NCBI GenBank assembly: GCA_023935145.1
Contig: CM043705.1
Location: 52,708,084 to 52,772,083 of the forward strand
Reading direction: 5' to 3'
Origin: Bretschneidera sinensis
Taxonomy: Eukaryota; Streptophyta; Magnoliopsida; Brassicales; Akaniaceae
Length of the DNA stretch: 64,000 nucleotides
The position numbers and the translations under genes were made by a program. The notes beneath the pieces are model-generated. The model did no database searches, was not told the origin of the DNA, and was given only the letters and a program-made list of their open reading frames with translations. Shown here one piece after another: positions 10,934-21,578 of this stretch (position 1 is its first letter; every line of letters starts with the position of its first letter).

Positions 10934-13900
10934 ATGGCGGACGAAGGCAAAGCAAGGATCGAGAAGTTCAATGGAGCAAACTTCAGTTTGTAGAAGATGC
11001 AAATAGAGGATTATCTTTACCAGAAAGACCTCTATCTTCCTCTTAGCGGCAAAACAAAGAAACCACAGGAAATGACAGATGAACAGTGGGAGGTGCTGGA
11101 CAGGAAGGCTCTTGGCACGATCAGACTCTCTTTCGCTGCAACTGTCACGTTCAACATCTCGAAAGAGAAAACCACTGTAGATTTAATAGTAGCTCTGTCC
11201 AAAATGTACGAGAAGCCATCAGCCTCAAATAAGGTATTCTTGATGAAAAAACTCTTCAATATGAAGATGGAAGACAGTGGCAACATCGCTGAACTCTTGA
11301 ACGGTTTTAACACACTGACAAGTCAGTTGGAATCCGTTGGGATCAGCTTCGACGACGAAGTTAGAGCACTGCTAACTTTGTCAACGTTACTAGATAGTTG
11401 GGATAGTCTGGTAATGGCCGTCAGTAACTCTTCTGGCTCTGGAAAGTTAAAGTTCGATAACGTTGTGGGAGTTCTTCTAAGCGAAGAATTGCGCAGAAGA
11501 TCTTCAGGATCTGCGGAAACATCTGGGAACACTTTGAGCGTAGAAGAAAGAGGAAGATCTTCAAAGAGAGGAAACAAGAACCATGGAAGTTCTAAATTCT
11601 GGAAGAGTAAATCAAGATGACCAAAATCGAGAAGTGGAGGTTGCTGGAACTGCGAAAATAAATGACATCTGATGAGATATTGCAAAGCACCAAAGCAGAA
11701 TGATAATCAGGAAAGTAAAAATTCTATTAATCTTTCTGATAAAGATTATGATGCTTTGATCTTTTCTGTTGCTGTTCGTAATGATTTGTGGGTGATAGAT
11801 TCTGGTGCATCTTTTCATGCTACCTGTCAGAAGGAGATACTCCAAAATTATGTGCAGGGTGATTTCGGGAAAGTATATCTCGGAGATGATGAACCATGCA
11901 ACATAACTGGAAGATGAGATGTACAGATAAACCTGGCGAATGGGACTACCCTACATTTGAAGAACGTGCGACATGTTCCGAATCTCACACGAAATTTGAT
12001 ATCACTAGGCCAACTGTCAGATTCAGGATGCAGAACCACTTTCACAAGTGATTCATGGAAGGTGTCGAAAGGGGCTATGGTGATAGCTCACGGAAAGAAA
12101 AAAGGCACTCTCTATGTGACGAGTGGAACAAATAGTGTTCTAACAGCCGCATCAACAGATTCGAGTTCAAACACCTGGCACCGTAAACTTGGGCACATGA
12201 GTGAGAAAGGTATGAAGGTCATGCTATCAAAAGGGAAGATTCCAAATTTGAAGCATCTGGACCTGAGCTTCTGTGAAGACTGTCTCTATTGAAAGCAGAA
12301 AAAGGTGAGTTTTTCTAAGACGGGCAGAAAACCAAAGCTTGAAAAGTTGGAATTGGTCCATACAGACGTGTGGGGACCAACCAAGGTACCATATCTTAAT
12401 GGGTCTCAATACTATGTTACTTTTATTGATGATGCCACTAGGAAGTTATGGGTGTATTTCTTGAAGCATAAATCTGATATATTTGATGTCTTCAAAAAGT
12501 GAAAAGCTATGGTTGAGACTGAAATAGGTCGGAAGCTAAAGTGTCTGAGGTCAGACAATGGTGGAGAATATTGCAGCGATGAATTTGAGGAATACTGTGC
12601 TCTCGATGGTGTCATGAGACAGAAGACAGTTCCTAAAACATCGCAGCAAAATAGAGTGGCAGAACGCATGAACCAAACCATTAATGAACGTGCTAGAAGC
12701 ATGAGGATTAATGCTGGATTACCCAAACAGTTCTGGGCAGAAACAGTGAACACATCAGTCTATCTGATCAAAAGAGGACCATCTGTTGCACTTGAGTTTG
12801 GACTTCCAGAAGAAGCATGGATGGGAAAAGAGGTAAACCTATCACACTTAAGAATATTTGGTTACACCTCTTATGTCCATATAAACTCAGATGAAAGGTC
12901 TAAGCTAGACCCAAAATCCAAAAAGTGTGTCTTTGTTGGATATAACATTAATGAGTTCGGCTATCGGTTTTGGGATCCAGAAAACCAAAAAGTCTTCAGA
13001 AGTAGAGATGTAGTGTTTAACGAGGATGTTCTATATAAGGAGATAATGAAATAAGTGGAAGGGGAAACAGAAAATAAAGATTTTGTAGAACTTGAGGAAA
13101 TTTCTACAAAAGGAGTGTTACAACCCAGAGATGAGAATATAGAATCTCAGACTCCTGTTTCCCAAGTTCCCCTTCAAGAATTGAGGAGATCAGAAAGAGT
13201 TAACAAAAGTCAACTCCTGACTCGTTATTTAACATCTCTGAATTATTTGCTTTTAACTGACAATGGTGAACCAGAATGTTATGAAGAAGCAATGCAGATT
13301 AAGGATAAGCTCAAGTAGGAGGCTGGAATGAATGAAGAACTGGACTCCCTTATAGCAAATCAAACATGGGATTTGGTTGAGCTTCCAGAAGGCAAAAAGG
13401 CTTTGCATAACAAGTGGGTTTACAGGTTAAAAGATGAACATGATGGAACTAAGCGATACAAGGCCAAGTTGGTAGTCAAGGGATTTCAACAGAAGGCAGG
13501 TATCGACTATACTGAGATTTTCTCTCCTATTGTAAAGTTGTGTACCATCAGATCTGTATTGAGCATTGTTGCAGTGGAAGACTTACATCTAGAACAACTA
13601 GATGTGAAAGCCGCTTTCCTTCATGGTGATCTGAATGAAGATATCTACATGAAGCAACCACAGGGGTATGAAGAACTAGGGAAAGAAGAGTTAGTGTGTA
13701 AGCTCAAAAAAAGCTTGTATAGGTTGAAACAAGCACCCAGACAGTGGTATATCAGGTTTGATAAATTCATGTCTAAAAACGAGTATACAAGATGTAACGC
13801 TGACCATTGTTGTTATTTCAAAAAGTTTGATGATTCCTACATCATTCTTCTATTGTATATGGATGATATGCTTATTAGAGGATCAATCATGATGGAAATA

Positions 13901-14818
13901 ACAATGTTGAAGGAACAACTCTCCAAAGAGTTTTCTATGAAGGATTTGGGTATGGCTAAACAAATCCTTGGTATGCGGATCAGTAGAGATAGGAAGAATC
14001 GAAGATTGTGGCTATCTCAGGAACAATACATCGAAAAGGTACTAAAAAGATTCAGCATGGATCAAGCTAAATCGGTGAGCACTCCACTAGCAAGTCACTT
14101 TGCACTTTCAAAAGGGCAAGGTGCGATGACAGTCGAAGAACATGAATACATGTCAAAAGTACCATATGCCTCAGCAATTGGTAGCCTCATATATGCTATG
14201 GTCTGTACCAGACCAAATATTGCGCAAGCAGTGGGAATCGTGAGCAGATTCATGAATAATCCAGGCAAAGAGCATTGGAAGGCTGTGCAGTGGATTATGA
14301 GGTAATTGAGAGGTACCACTAATCTATCCCTATGCTATGATGGATCAGAGATCAGTTTGAAGGGTTATGTCGATTCTGACATGGCAGGAGACCTAGATGG
14401 TAGAAAGAGTACTACAGGGTACGTCTTTACACTGGACAGTACAGTAGTGAGTTGGGTCTCAAGATTACAAAAGATTGTAACTCTCTCGACTACAGAAGCA
14501 GAGTACGTGGCAACAACAGAAGCATGTAAGGAAATGGTGTGGCTACAAAGTCTACTCAGAGAATTAGGTAAGGAGCAGAAAGACTGTAAGATTTACAGTG
14601 ATAGTCAGAGTGCAATTCATCTGGAAAAAAATTTTGCATTTCAAGCCAGGACAAAGCACATCAACATCAGATACCATTTCATACAGGGGCTCTTAGAAGA
14701 AAGGGTTATTACGCTGGAAAAGATTCACACTAGTAAGAATCCTGCAGACATGTTAACCAAGACTGTTATGATTGAGAAGCTGAAAGGATGTTCAGCTTCG
14801 ATCGGTCTTCATGCTTGA
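10934..14818 (+). pseudogene. Copia-1 gag-pol polyprotein, one frame with nine stops
   Basis: The start MADEG at 10934 has a typical copia Gag opening (KFNGANFSL). One frame runs 1295 codons without any frameshift. Domains: Gag with a CX2CX4HX4C knuckle (11642-11683, its Gly position now TGA); protease with intact DSGA near residue 289; integrase with an H-H-C-C finger whose HRKLGHMS part is intact, then catalytic positions in HTDVWGP, RSDNGGEY and RVAERMNQ; reverse transcriptase with LDVKAAFLHG and YMDD (13856-13867); RNase H with YVDSDMAGD and the EAEYVA segment. Premature stops lie at 10991, 11618, 11663, 11915, 12290, 12500, 13052, 13316 and 14303. Several are TGG to TAG/TGA or CGA to TGA, as deamination of methylated DNA would give. 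All catalytic motifs survive. Confidence 0.93.
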
Positions 14819-14887
14819 AGAAGCGGGAGAAGACTCACACCTAGTTTGACTATGATGGAATTTCGTTACAAATGGCATATTGTCTCC

Positions 14888-14898
14888 AAGTGGGAGAT
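14888..14898 (+). other. Polypurine tract of Copia-1
   Basis: 'aagtgggagat' directly precedes the TGTTAAAGG start of the 3' LTR, a typical copia polypurine tract. Confidence 0.85.
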
Positions 14899-15432
14899 TG
14901 TTAAAGGTGGAGACAAGGCCATGTGTCTCCATCTTTATTATCAAAGTCATCATTAATTCTGCAGCCTTGAACTCATTTATTGTGAGAAGGACAGGCCATG
15001 TGCATTAATACGGCTGCTTATTAAATAGTCGCACATCAATTAATTCTGCAGCCTTGGATTCATTAATTGTGAGAAGGACAAGCCATGTGAAGTAGCTGTA
15101 GATCAATTAATGCACAACTGCTTTCTATGCTTATCAGAGATCGGTGCCGCTTGCTTGCCTATAAATTGGCATTAGTTCTGAAGATAAATGTAGAGTAGAG
15201 AAGAGAAGAAAACGTTGAGAGAGATAAGTGTGTCTTGTAAAAAAATTAAGTGTGTGGTTTTTCGTAATGGAGCACTGCTCTGGTTTTTTTTTTTTCTCTA
15301 GGCTTTTGTCAAAATAATAAAATACTTTGGGTGTGGGTCCGAGGAGTAGGCACATTACCGAACCTCGTTAAATCTCTGTGTTAAATTTTTTGTGTGTACA
15401 CGTTGTTTGAATTCTTGTTATTTTCCTTAACA
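14899..15432 (+). mobile_element. Copia-1 3' LTR, 534 bp
   Basis: The LTR is complete, with TGTTAA...TTAACA termini. It has the same internal duplication as the 5' LTR, plus a short extra 'agagatc' before 'ggtgccgcttgcttgcc'. Confidence 0.92.
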
Positions 15433-15708
15433 CCTCTTGTTATCAGTTACTTCAATTGTCATAAAAGGGGTGCGCTAGAAAGGAGATGAGCTAGGTTAAG
15501 AAGAGAAGGTTATAGACTTGGTAGAGATAGGTTTTGAAGGGGTTAATTTAAACATTGTCAATATGTAAATATCATTGATGTAATTTATTTTATTTTTATT
15601 CGATGATATGACAAAAAATCACATTTTAGTAAATAAGTTTAAAATAAATCTATTTAAAGAATTAAAATTTTTAAAAACCTTATCTAAAGGGAAAAAAAAA
15701 TCGTGAAT
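15433..15708 (-). repeat. Right arm of the long inverted repeat
   Basis: This is the reverse-complement partner of 9455-9718. It abuts the Copia-1 3' LTR exactly, so Copia-1 inserted at or next to its inner edge. Confidence 0.7.
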
Positions 15709-15787
15709 TTACAACATGCAACTAGTATAAAAAATGAAGTTTCTTTCATCCATTATATTATTGTCTCTTGCTAACTCAACAAAAAGT

Positions 15788-15850
15788 CGTAACACGACTA
15801 CTTATCATACAAAGCAGTTTTTTTTACGAAAGATAAATCTATTTTCATAA
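15788..15850. repeat. Partial duplicate of the MITE left half
   Basis: 'gtaacacgactactta...acgaaagataaatctattttca' parallels 'gtaacacaaccactta...acgggagataaacctgtttcca' about 78 bp downstream. It is a diverged local duplication adjoining MITE copy 2. Confidence 0.5.
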
Positions 15851-15895
15851 TAAACCAAAAATTGTAACACAACCACTTATTTTATATAAAATAAT

Positions 15896-16013
15896 CTTTT
15901 CACGGGAGATAAACCTGTTTCCACGATAAATTTTTTGTAAAAGGCTTTTGAGGCAAAAAGTTTTCTTCTATATTAAGAAATTCCATAAAAAGACTCATTT
16001 CCCGTGAAAAAAG
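15896..16013. mobile_element. Palindromic MITE, copy 2, in the promoter of the nodulin-related gene
   Basis: The layout matches 3896-4019: left arm 'cttttcacgggagataaac', loop 'aaggcttttgaggcaaaaag', right arm 'actcatttcccgtgaaaaaag'. It ends 13 bp before the TATA box of the downstream gene and about 100 bp before its start codon, so it forms part of the proximal promoter. Confidence 0.6.
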
Positions 16014-16025
16014 GGCTACCCTTTG

Positions 16026-16032
16026 TATAAAT
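16026..16032 (+). promoter_or_regulatory. Candidate TATA box of the nodulin-related gene
   Basis: TATAAAT lies 81 bp upstream of the chosen ATG, leaving a short leader. The position is plausible for a plant core promoter; transcript data would be needed to confirm it. Confidence 0.55.
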
Positions 16033-16112
16033 CCACTTTGTTTCATCTTTGCTATTTAAATCATTGAATTGTGTCTCTTCAATATCCATATCTCACATTT
16101 TCCAAAGCCACC

Positions 16113-17318
16113 ATGGGCTCGATTTATGAGGACAACGAGCCATACCGGGAGGAGGAGCCATACCGGGAGCTGCCATACCGGGAGCAGCATCCCAACCAGA
16201 TGCTGCCATATCAGGAGCATGAACCATGCCCGAAGCTGTCATACCAGGAGCAGGAACCATACCCGAAGCTGCCATACAAGGAGCATGAACCATACCAGAA
16301 GCTGCCATATCAGGAGCAGGATCGCAACCTGATGCTGCCATATCAGGGGCATGAACCATGCCAGAAGTTATCATACCAGGAGCAGGAACCATACCCGAAG
16401 CTGCCATACAAAGAGCATGAACCAAACCAGAAGCCGCCATATCAGGAGCATGAACCATGCCAGAAGCCGTCATACCAGGAGCAGGAACCATGCCAGAAGC
16501 TGTCATACCAGGAGCAGGAACCATATCCGAAGCTGCCATACAAGGAGCATGAACCATGCCAGAAGTTGTCATACCAGGAGCAGGAACCAATCCCAAAGCT
16601 GCCATACCAGGAGCCGGAACCATACCCAAAGCTGCCATACAAGGAGCATGAACCATACCAGAAGCTGCCATACCAGGAGCAGGATCGCAACCTGATGCTG
16701 CCATATCAGGGGCATGAACCATGCCAAAAGCTGCCATACAAGGAGCAGGAACCATACCCGAAGCTGCCATACCAGGAGCAGGAACCATACCAGAAGCTGC
16801 CCTACCAGGAGCAAGATCACAACCAGCAGCTGTCAAACCAGGAGCATGATCGCAACCAGAAGCTGCTAAACCAGGAGCATGATCACAACCAGAAGCCATC
16901 AAACCAGGAGCATGATTGCAACCAGAAGCCATCAAACCAGGAGCAGGATCGCAACAAGAAGCCGCCAAACCAGGAGCACGATCGCAACAAGAAGCCGCCG
17001 CCATCTTCATCTGAGCTACTCTCAAGTGCCAAGCTGGTGGCGGAGGCAGCAAAATCCACACTCAACCATCAAAGCGACAAGATTGACAAGGCCAAGGTTG
17101 CCGCTGCTGCTAGTGATCTCCTGGGCGCGGTCTCCCACTATGGAAAGCTAGAAGAGAAGGGCCTTGGCAAGTATGTTGAGAAGGCTGAGGACTACCTCCA
17201 CAGCTACGGCCACTCTTCCGAGTCCACCACCAAGCAGTCAAAAGGTGGTGGTGGCAATTCAGAAAAAGGGTTTAAGGATTACTGGAGGATGATTAAAAAC
17301 TTCTTCAAGAAGAAGTGA
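16113..17318 (+). CDS. Nodulin-related protein (NRP1-like) with expanded N-terminal repeat
   Basis: Single exon, 401 residues. The ATG at 16113 is chosen because its context (gccaccATGGG) is excellent; an in-frame upstream codon at 16071 is only GTG. Residues 1-19 are acidic. Residues 20-294 are about 25 units of 11 residues (LPYQEQEPYPK type, later units NQEHDRNQK type). Residues 295-401 carry the conserved nodulin-related domain: SSAKLVAEAAKSTL, DKAKVAAAASDLLGAVSHYG, then GKYVEKAEDYLHSY and a basic KNFFKKK tail. There is no signal peptide or membrane segment. Arabidopsis NRP1 is linked to stress and heat/ABA responses; its biochemical role is unclear. Family members are usually about 150-200 residues, so this protein is about twice normal length because of the repeats. 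It lies next to the PSMD10-like gene on the same strand, with a MITE in its promoter. Assignment rests on the C-terminal domain. Confidence 0.85.
   Translation: MGSIYEDNEPYREEEPYRELPYREQHPNQMLPYQEHEPCPKLSYQEQEPYPKLPYKEHEPYQKLPYQEQDRNLMLPYQGHEPCQKLSYQEQEPYPKLPYKEHEPNQKPPYQEHEPCQKPSYQEQEPCQKLSYQEQEPYPKLPYKEHEPCQKLSYQEQEPIPKLPYQEPEPYPKLPYKEHEPYQKLPYQEQDRNLMLPYQGHEPCQKLPYKEQEPYPKLPYQEQEPYQKLPYQEQDHNQQLSNQEHDRNQKLLNQEHDHNQKPSNQEHDCNQKPSNQEQDRNKKPPNQEHDRNKKPPPSSSELLSSAKLVAEAAKSTLNHQSDKIDKAKVAAAASDLLGAVSHYGKLEEKGLGKYVEKAEDYLHSYGHSSESTTKQSKGGGGNSEKGFKDYWRMIKNFFKKK
16170..16994 (+). repeat. 33-bp coding minisatellite, 25 units
   Basis: 825 bp of in-frame 33-bp units encode 11 residues each. A higher-order pattern is visible: the block ending KEHEPYQK-LPYQEQDRNLM-LPYQGHEPCQK occurs twice (units 4-6 and 15-17), as expected for unequal exchange of several units at once. 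The last five units form a separate Asn/Asp/Arg-richer subtype. Because units are multiples of three and lack stops, other frames on both strands are also open here. Confidence 0.95.
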
Positions 17319-18534
17319 CTGATTTGGAGTATATATTGGTCACTCTGTTTTTGGGCTACTTGGTGGTTTTGCAGTACTAATGAAGTTAAATTTGGATTAT
17401 GTGATATATGATCAATTTTATTGTTGTTCATGAACGATGATGCTGAGATTTGGAGTATTGAATGATTGGGTTTAATTGATTTCTTGCATATATTGAAAGT
17501 GTGATTGGATTTGATTTGTGTTTTAGTTATAATTCTTTCATGTACCAGTAGTCCATAACTACAAACACAAAATGAAATGCTGAATGAACGGTAAGACTAG
17601 ATATATCAGTCCAAAATTAAAACAGTAAATTGATTGATTTTAAAGAATCAAAATTACATGGTAACTGAAAAAAAAACAAGAATGTCAAGAAAAAAACACA
17701 AAAAATCAACAATAATAAAAGACATGGGCAAACGCTTATGGACAAAACCTTCCATTTTATTATGTTTGAGATGCTAAAATGGATGCTAACTCCAAAATGC
17801 TAAAATGCCCATGAAAAATCTTATAAATTTTTCAGTGCAATATCGCCCCCTCCAAAATATGTTAATATATCAATTATAACCTTTATTTATACTTTCATTT
17901 TCAACTACAATTCTATCTTGGCCCCCAAATATCAAGTTCTAGATCCGCAGTGATATATGCGCCAAGATCTACAGATATGAAGCGTTGTGCCAAGGAGGAA
18001 GAAGAAGAATGATGAAGGGGAAGAAAAAAGAGGTGGAAGGTGAAAGGGGAGGAGGAAGAATGAGAAAAAGAAAAGAAGACGAAGAAGAAAAGAGGGGAGA
18101 AAAAAGGGGCTAAACGGAAGATTTAAAATGATCAAAATATTTTTAATCACAAGGAGGGATAATTTATTGGCCACCTTTCCAATAGGACAAAAATTGTAAG
18201 ATTAGGAACTAATTGGGATTAGTTAAATTTGATCCCAAACTACCAACCAGGGATTAATCGTACTACCTAAACCAAAAGGATTCAGGTTTATACTTTATAC
18301 AGCATGCCGTTTATAATAAAACGGCACCCAGTTGCTTTACAAAAAGTAAAAACGTTTCGTCGTTATATACTGAAAGAGGAGATGGACTTTTTGGACATTT
18401 GACAAGTGACTGCAAGTTCACTTATAAATTTTTTTTTGGTGCTTCAAGTTCAAAAGCTTTTACTGTCGCCCATTACAACACAAAACCTCTAAAGAAAACC
18501 CTTAGCTCACCACAATCGTCCGCACAATCACGCC
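17319..18534. other. Intergenic between nodulin-related and ankyrin genes
   Basis: This holds the 3' flank of the upstream gene and the 5' flank of the next. No gene was recognised. A purine-rich tract lies at 17988-18110. 'ttataaattttt' near 18422 is a weak TATA candidate for the ankyrin gene. Confidence 0.5.
17988..18110. repeat. Purine-rich (GAA/GGA) low-complexity tract
   Basis: About 120 bp of nearly pure A/G with GAAGAA and GGAGGA phrases. The open frame on the opposite strand is just poly Leu/Phe/Ser and is not a gene. Confidence 0.85.
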
Positions 18535-18660
18535 ATGGACATGGATATCGATGCTCCAAAGAAAGCGGAGCAACAAGTCAAAGATGAGGACCTCTTCAAA
18601 GCCATAGAATCCGGAGAATCTTCCGCATTCAAATCCCTCTCACAGGAACAGCTATCCAAG

Positions 18661-18674
18661 TCTCTCTCTCTCTC
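18661..18674 (+). repeat. (TC)7 coding microsatellite with apparent frameshift
   Basis: Fourteen bases of TC lie between AAG and AGGAACG. The upstream frame needs 12 (or 15) bases to continue into RNEDGRS. With 14, translation runs to a stop at 18742-18744. One extra TC unit is the simplest explanation. Confidence 0.75.
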
Positions 18675-19089
18675 AGGAACGAAGACGGTCGCTCCCTCCT
18701 CCACGTCGCCGCCTCATCCGGTCACCCCGAGGTCTGTTCTCTAAATGAAAAGTTTCTTCCCCTCTGTTTGCTTGCCTACAAAATGTAGGAAACGGAAAGA
18801 AATTTTTTGTTTCGGTTCTGATTTGGCGTGGCTGCATTAATTGATATGACGGCGCTTTTGGAATATCTAATTAGCTAATACAGTAAATTTTTTGAACTGA
18901 ATGGAAGCTCGTTTATAAATAAGTGTTGTAATGTGGTTGCTGCTTTTTTGAATGGCAGTCTTTAGTTGTAGATTCTTTTTGGATTTATTTGTTTAATTTA
19001 GGGGTTGCCTATGTTGATGAAATCAGGTGGTAAAATTACTGCCCGCTGCTGATGAACCAGGGAGTGTAGTGAACGGTAAGGATGAGGAA

Positions 19090-19206
19090 GGGTGAGTATT
19101 AACTTTCGATTTTACTGAGCATTGGCAATTCATTCCGCGACTAGCATTGGCAATGCTGAAATTGTGGAAATTTTACTGAGCAGGGGTGAGTATTAACTTT
19201 CGATTT
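19090..19206 (+). repeat. Direct repeat and filler insertion in exon 2 of the ankyrin gene
   Basis: 'gggtgagtattaactttcg' is present at 19090 and again at the real intron donor at 19184. Between GAGGAAGG and CATTCCGCG, where the family has a short WxPLH segment, stands this copied donor followed by 'actgagca' and 'ttggcaa', which also occur just downstream. The pattern is that of templated filler DNA from break repair. Confidence 0.7.
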
Positions 19207-20318
19207 CCATGTTGAGCTTGGGATCTCTTATTCTCCTATTTGGTTGTGACTTGTGAGAGGAACTATCAACCTGATCAATTATGCTAAAGAAGTGTGTTTT
19301 TCTGTCTTTTCGTTGTGGTATATTAAATGATCCCTTTAAGTTATTTTGTGTGTCTTAACAATCATGCTTACCCAAAAGAAGCATTCATGGAAATAAATAT
19401 GAAGTTTTCCTTCCAACCCAATAACTCTATAGTTGCCTCTATTGGACATAATCACGTTTGGCAGGCCAATAATCATGTAGGAAGAGTTTATGTTATGTGG
19501 ACTAGAGTTCTTATTTTCGTGTTTTGGTCTCAATTTTATAGACCTCTTAACCTACCTAGGATGTATAATAGGCAAGCGGTTTCAACCTTTAATCTGGAAT
19601 TGTTTAATTGAACAGTGTTGGCTGAGTTTATGGCAAAAGAAGGGGAGGGCATAACTGATTGTGCCATGATAGTCGCATCAATGCTTAAATTTTTTTAGAA
19701 TCAATCTGAGAAACTAACCATGATTTGGATCGTCTAGGTGAAACACATACTGGCTTTAGCAATATTATATGGTGACATATGTTTTAGATGTGTTTTTTTT
19801 TTTCTTTTTTCATTTTTTCCCATTGCGTTCTAGGGATGGCAGAATTGTCTCTTTTTTTTGCCCAAGCTAATCTGGACAATCTGTGAACAGGAGCTGATGT
19901 TAATTTGAAAAATGATGGTGGTCGCACTGCTCTTCACTATGCTGCCAGCAAGGGATGGTTGAAGATAGCTGAACTTCTTATCTCACAGCGTGCAAAGATT
20001 AACATGAAGGACAAGGCTTGTAACTTAACACAGCAACATTTTGTCTTATATTGGCGCAGTATTTTCATTTTGCTTTTTCTACTTTCTTATGTCCGTTGCT
20101 GATAACAAAAAAAACTTGTATTCATGCATCTTCTGTTGCATAATTGATTATAAGACATGCTGTGCTTTCAGGTTGGTTGCACTCCATTGCATAGGGCAGC
20201 TAGCGCAGGGAATTCAGAGCTGTGTGAACTCTTAATTGAGGAAGGAGCAGAGGTTGATGCTACTGATAAAGTTGGTCAAACTCCTCTCATGAATGCAGTG
20301 ATTTGCCATAACAATGAG

Positions 20319-21529
20319 GTAATTTTGGTTATAGTTACTCAAGAAAGAGGTGTTTATGTTGTTGTTGGGTATATCTTTGACTTCACCTATGTTGTGCTCC
20401 AAACTTATCCTTTTGTTTCTATACTTGGGCAAGTTTTTTTTCCCTGGTCTTTTTGCCTCTGCATGATTGATTCATTTTTCTAATTAAATCATTGAATTTT
20501 AAGCAAAAAAGAAATTGAAAAAAGAAGTTAGGAAAGGATTAATTTTAGTAACTGGATACATGGTTTCAATTTTGTTAATTGCTTGTTGGGTTGATTGTAT
20601 TGACTTAAAACTCTCACCCACACAAGGATTTTCAACAAACACTTCAAAACTAAAAATGGAATGGGCTCTGCTTAAGGTTATCGTTATTTGCTGAGAAGAA
20701 CCAGTACTACTGCTATCAAGATTGCACAATTTATGGGGCACATGTAGAACCCACACCTAAAGCCACAATCACAGGGTGAGTAGCAGTAACAATGGTAGTA
20801 TCGTATTGTTCTCTCTACTTGAGTGTAAATTTACTTAACTGAGTTCTTATAAAAAAATTATAATGATGCTGTTTAGCTACATCTTCTATAACCTAAAAAA
20901 TTTCCAATATCAGTCAATTTTTGCGCTCTTCTTAGAAATATTCCTTCTGTGTATATACATATGTTTCTTTAGCAGCAGCTCTATAATGCTTATGTGAATT
21001 GCATGTGAGTGTGCCTTGGTAGAGCTTCCTGTAAAGCATTTGATCTGGAATATTGAGTTTGAGTGAGGTTTGTAGTGGTTGATATGCGTGAGTTGGGAAT
21101 GTGTCTGGGTTACGCTGAGCTTAAGCTCACATTAGGACTGAATGAGCCTTTTGGATATTATAGTATGTTTGATGCCATACCTATGAGGAAATGATTTCAA
21201 CTTGACATGAAGCTTATCAAATAGTGTCTGGAACTCGGGTTGAGACACACACATTCAAGAATTTGAGGTCAGCTTGGGCTGAGCTTGGATGGTGATTCCA
21301 TACCCCGAGCTGAGTCTGAATCTGGAAAACTGGGCCCAGCTGGAATGACAAACTTGGAGGTGGGGAATGTTAAAATGGAATTTTTTTAATGCTTTTATTT
21401 CTTTACTTAATTATTAATTATTGAAGTCTGCAATCTGCATCAATATTTCAATATCTAGACAGGAGCCCAATGTACAAATACAATGACAATTGTTTGTTTC
21501 CTTTCTATATTTTGTTGTTTCTTCTTATC

Positions 21530-21578
<49 letters not shown>

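Larger units (their letters stand above)
10235..15432 (+). mobile_element. Copia-1: nearly full-length Ty1/copia element (Tork/Tnt1-like)
   Basis: The element has an LTR (10235-10739), an initiator-Met primer site, one gag-pol frame (10934-14818), a polypurine tract and a second LTR (14899-15432). Domain order is Gag, protease, integrase, reverse transcriptase, RNase H, which is Ty1/copia. The residue patterns resemble the Tork/Tnt1 lineage. The left LTR has lost its first six or so bases, replaced by a C run, so no clear target duplication remains. Nine nonsense codons show that it cannot make a full polyprotein. It sits inside or beside the inverted-repeat element at 9455-15708. Confidence 0.92.

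Noticed and set aside
16071..16112. Upstream extension of the nodulin-related protein
   Set aside because: The first codon is GTG; the ATG at 16113 has an ideal context.
16170..16994. CRISPR-like regular array
   Set aside because: The units are contiguous coding repeats without unique spacers, in a plant genome.
16093..17061. Minus-strand open frame of 322 codons rich in MVHAPDMAASG repeats
   Set aside because: It is the antisense of the 33-bp coding minisatellite; repeats of a multiple of three without stops keep several frames open. No start context or promoter supports it.
17932..18174. Leu/Phe/Ser-rich minus-strand frame
   Set aside because: Low-complexity translation of the purine tract.
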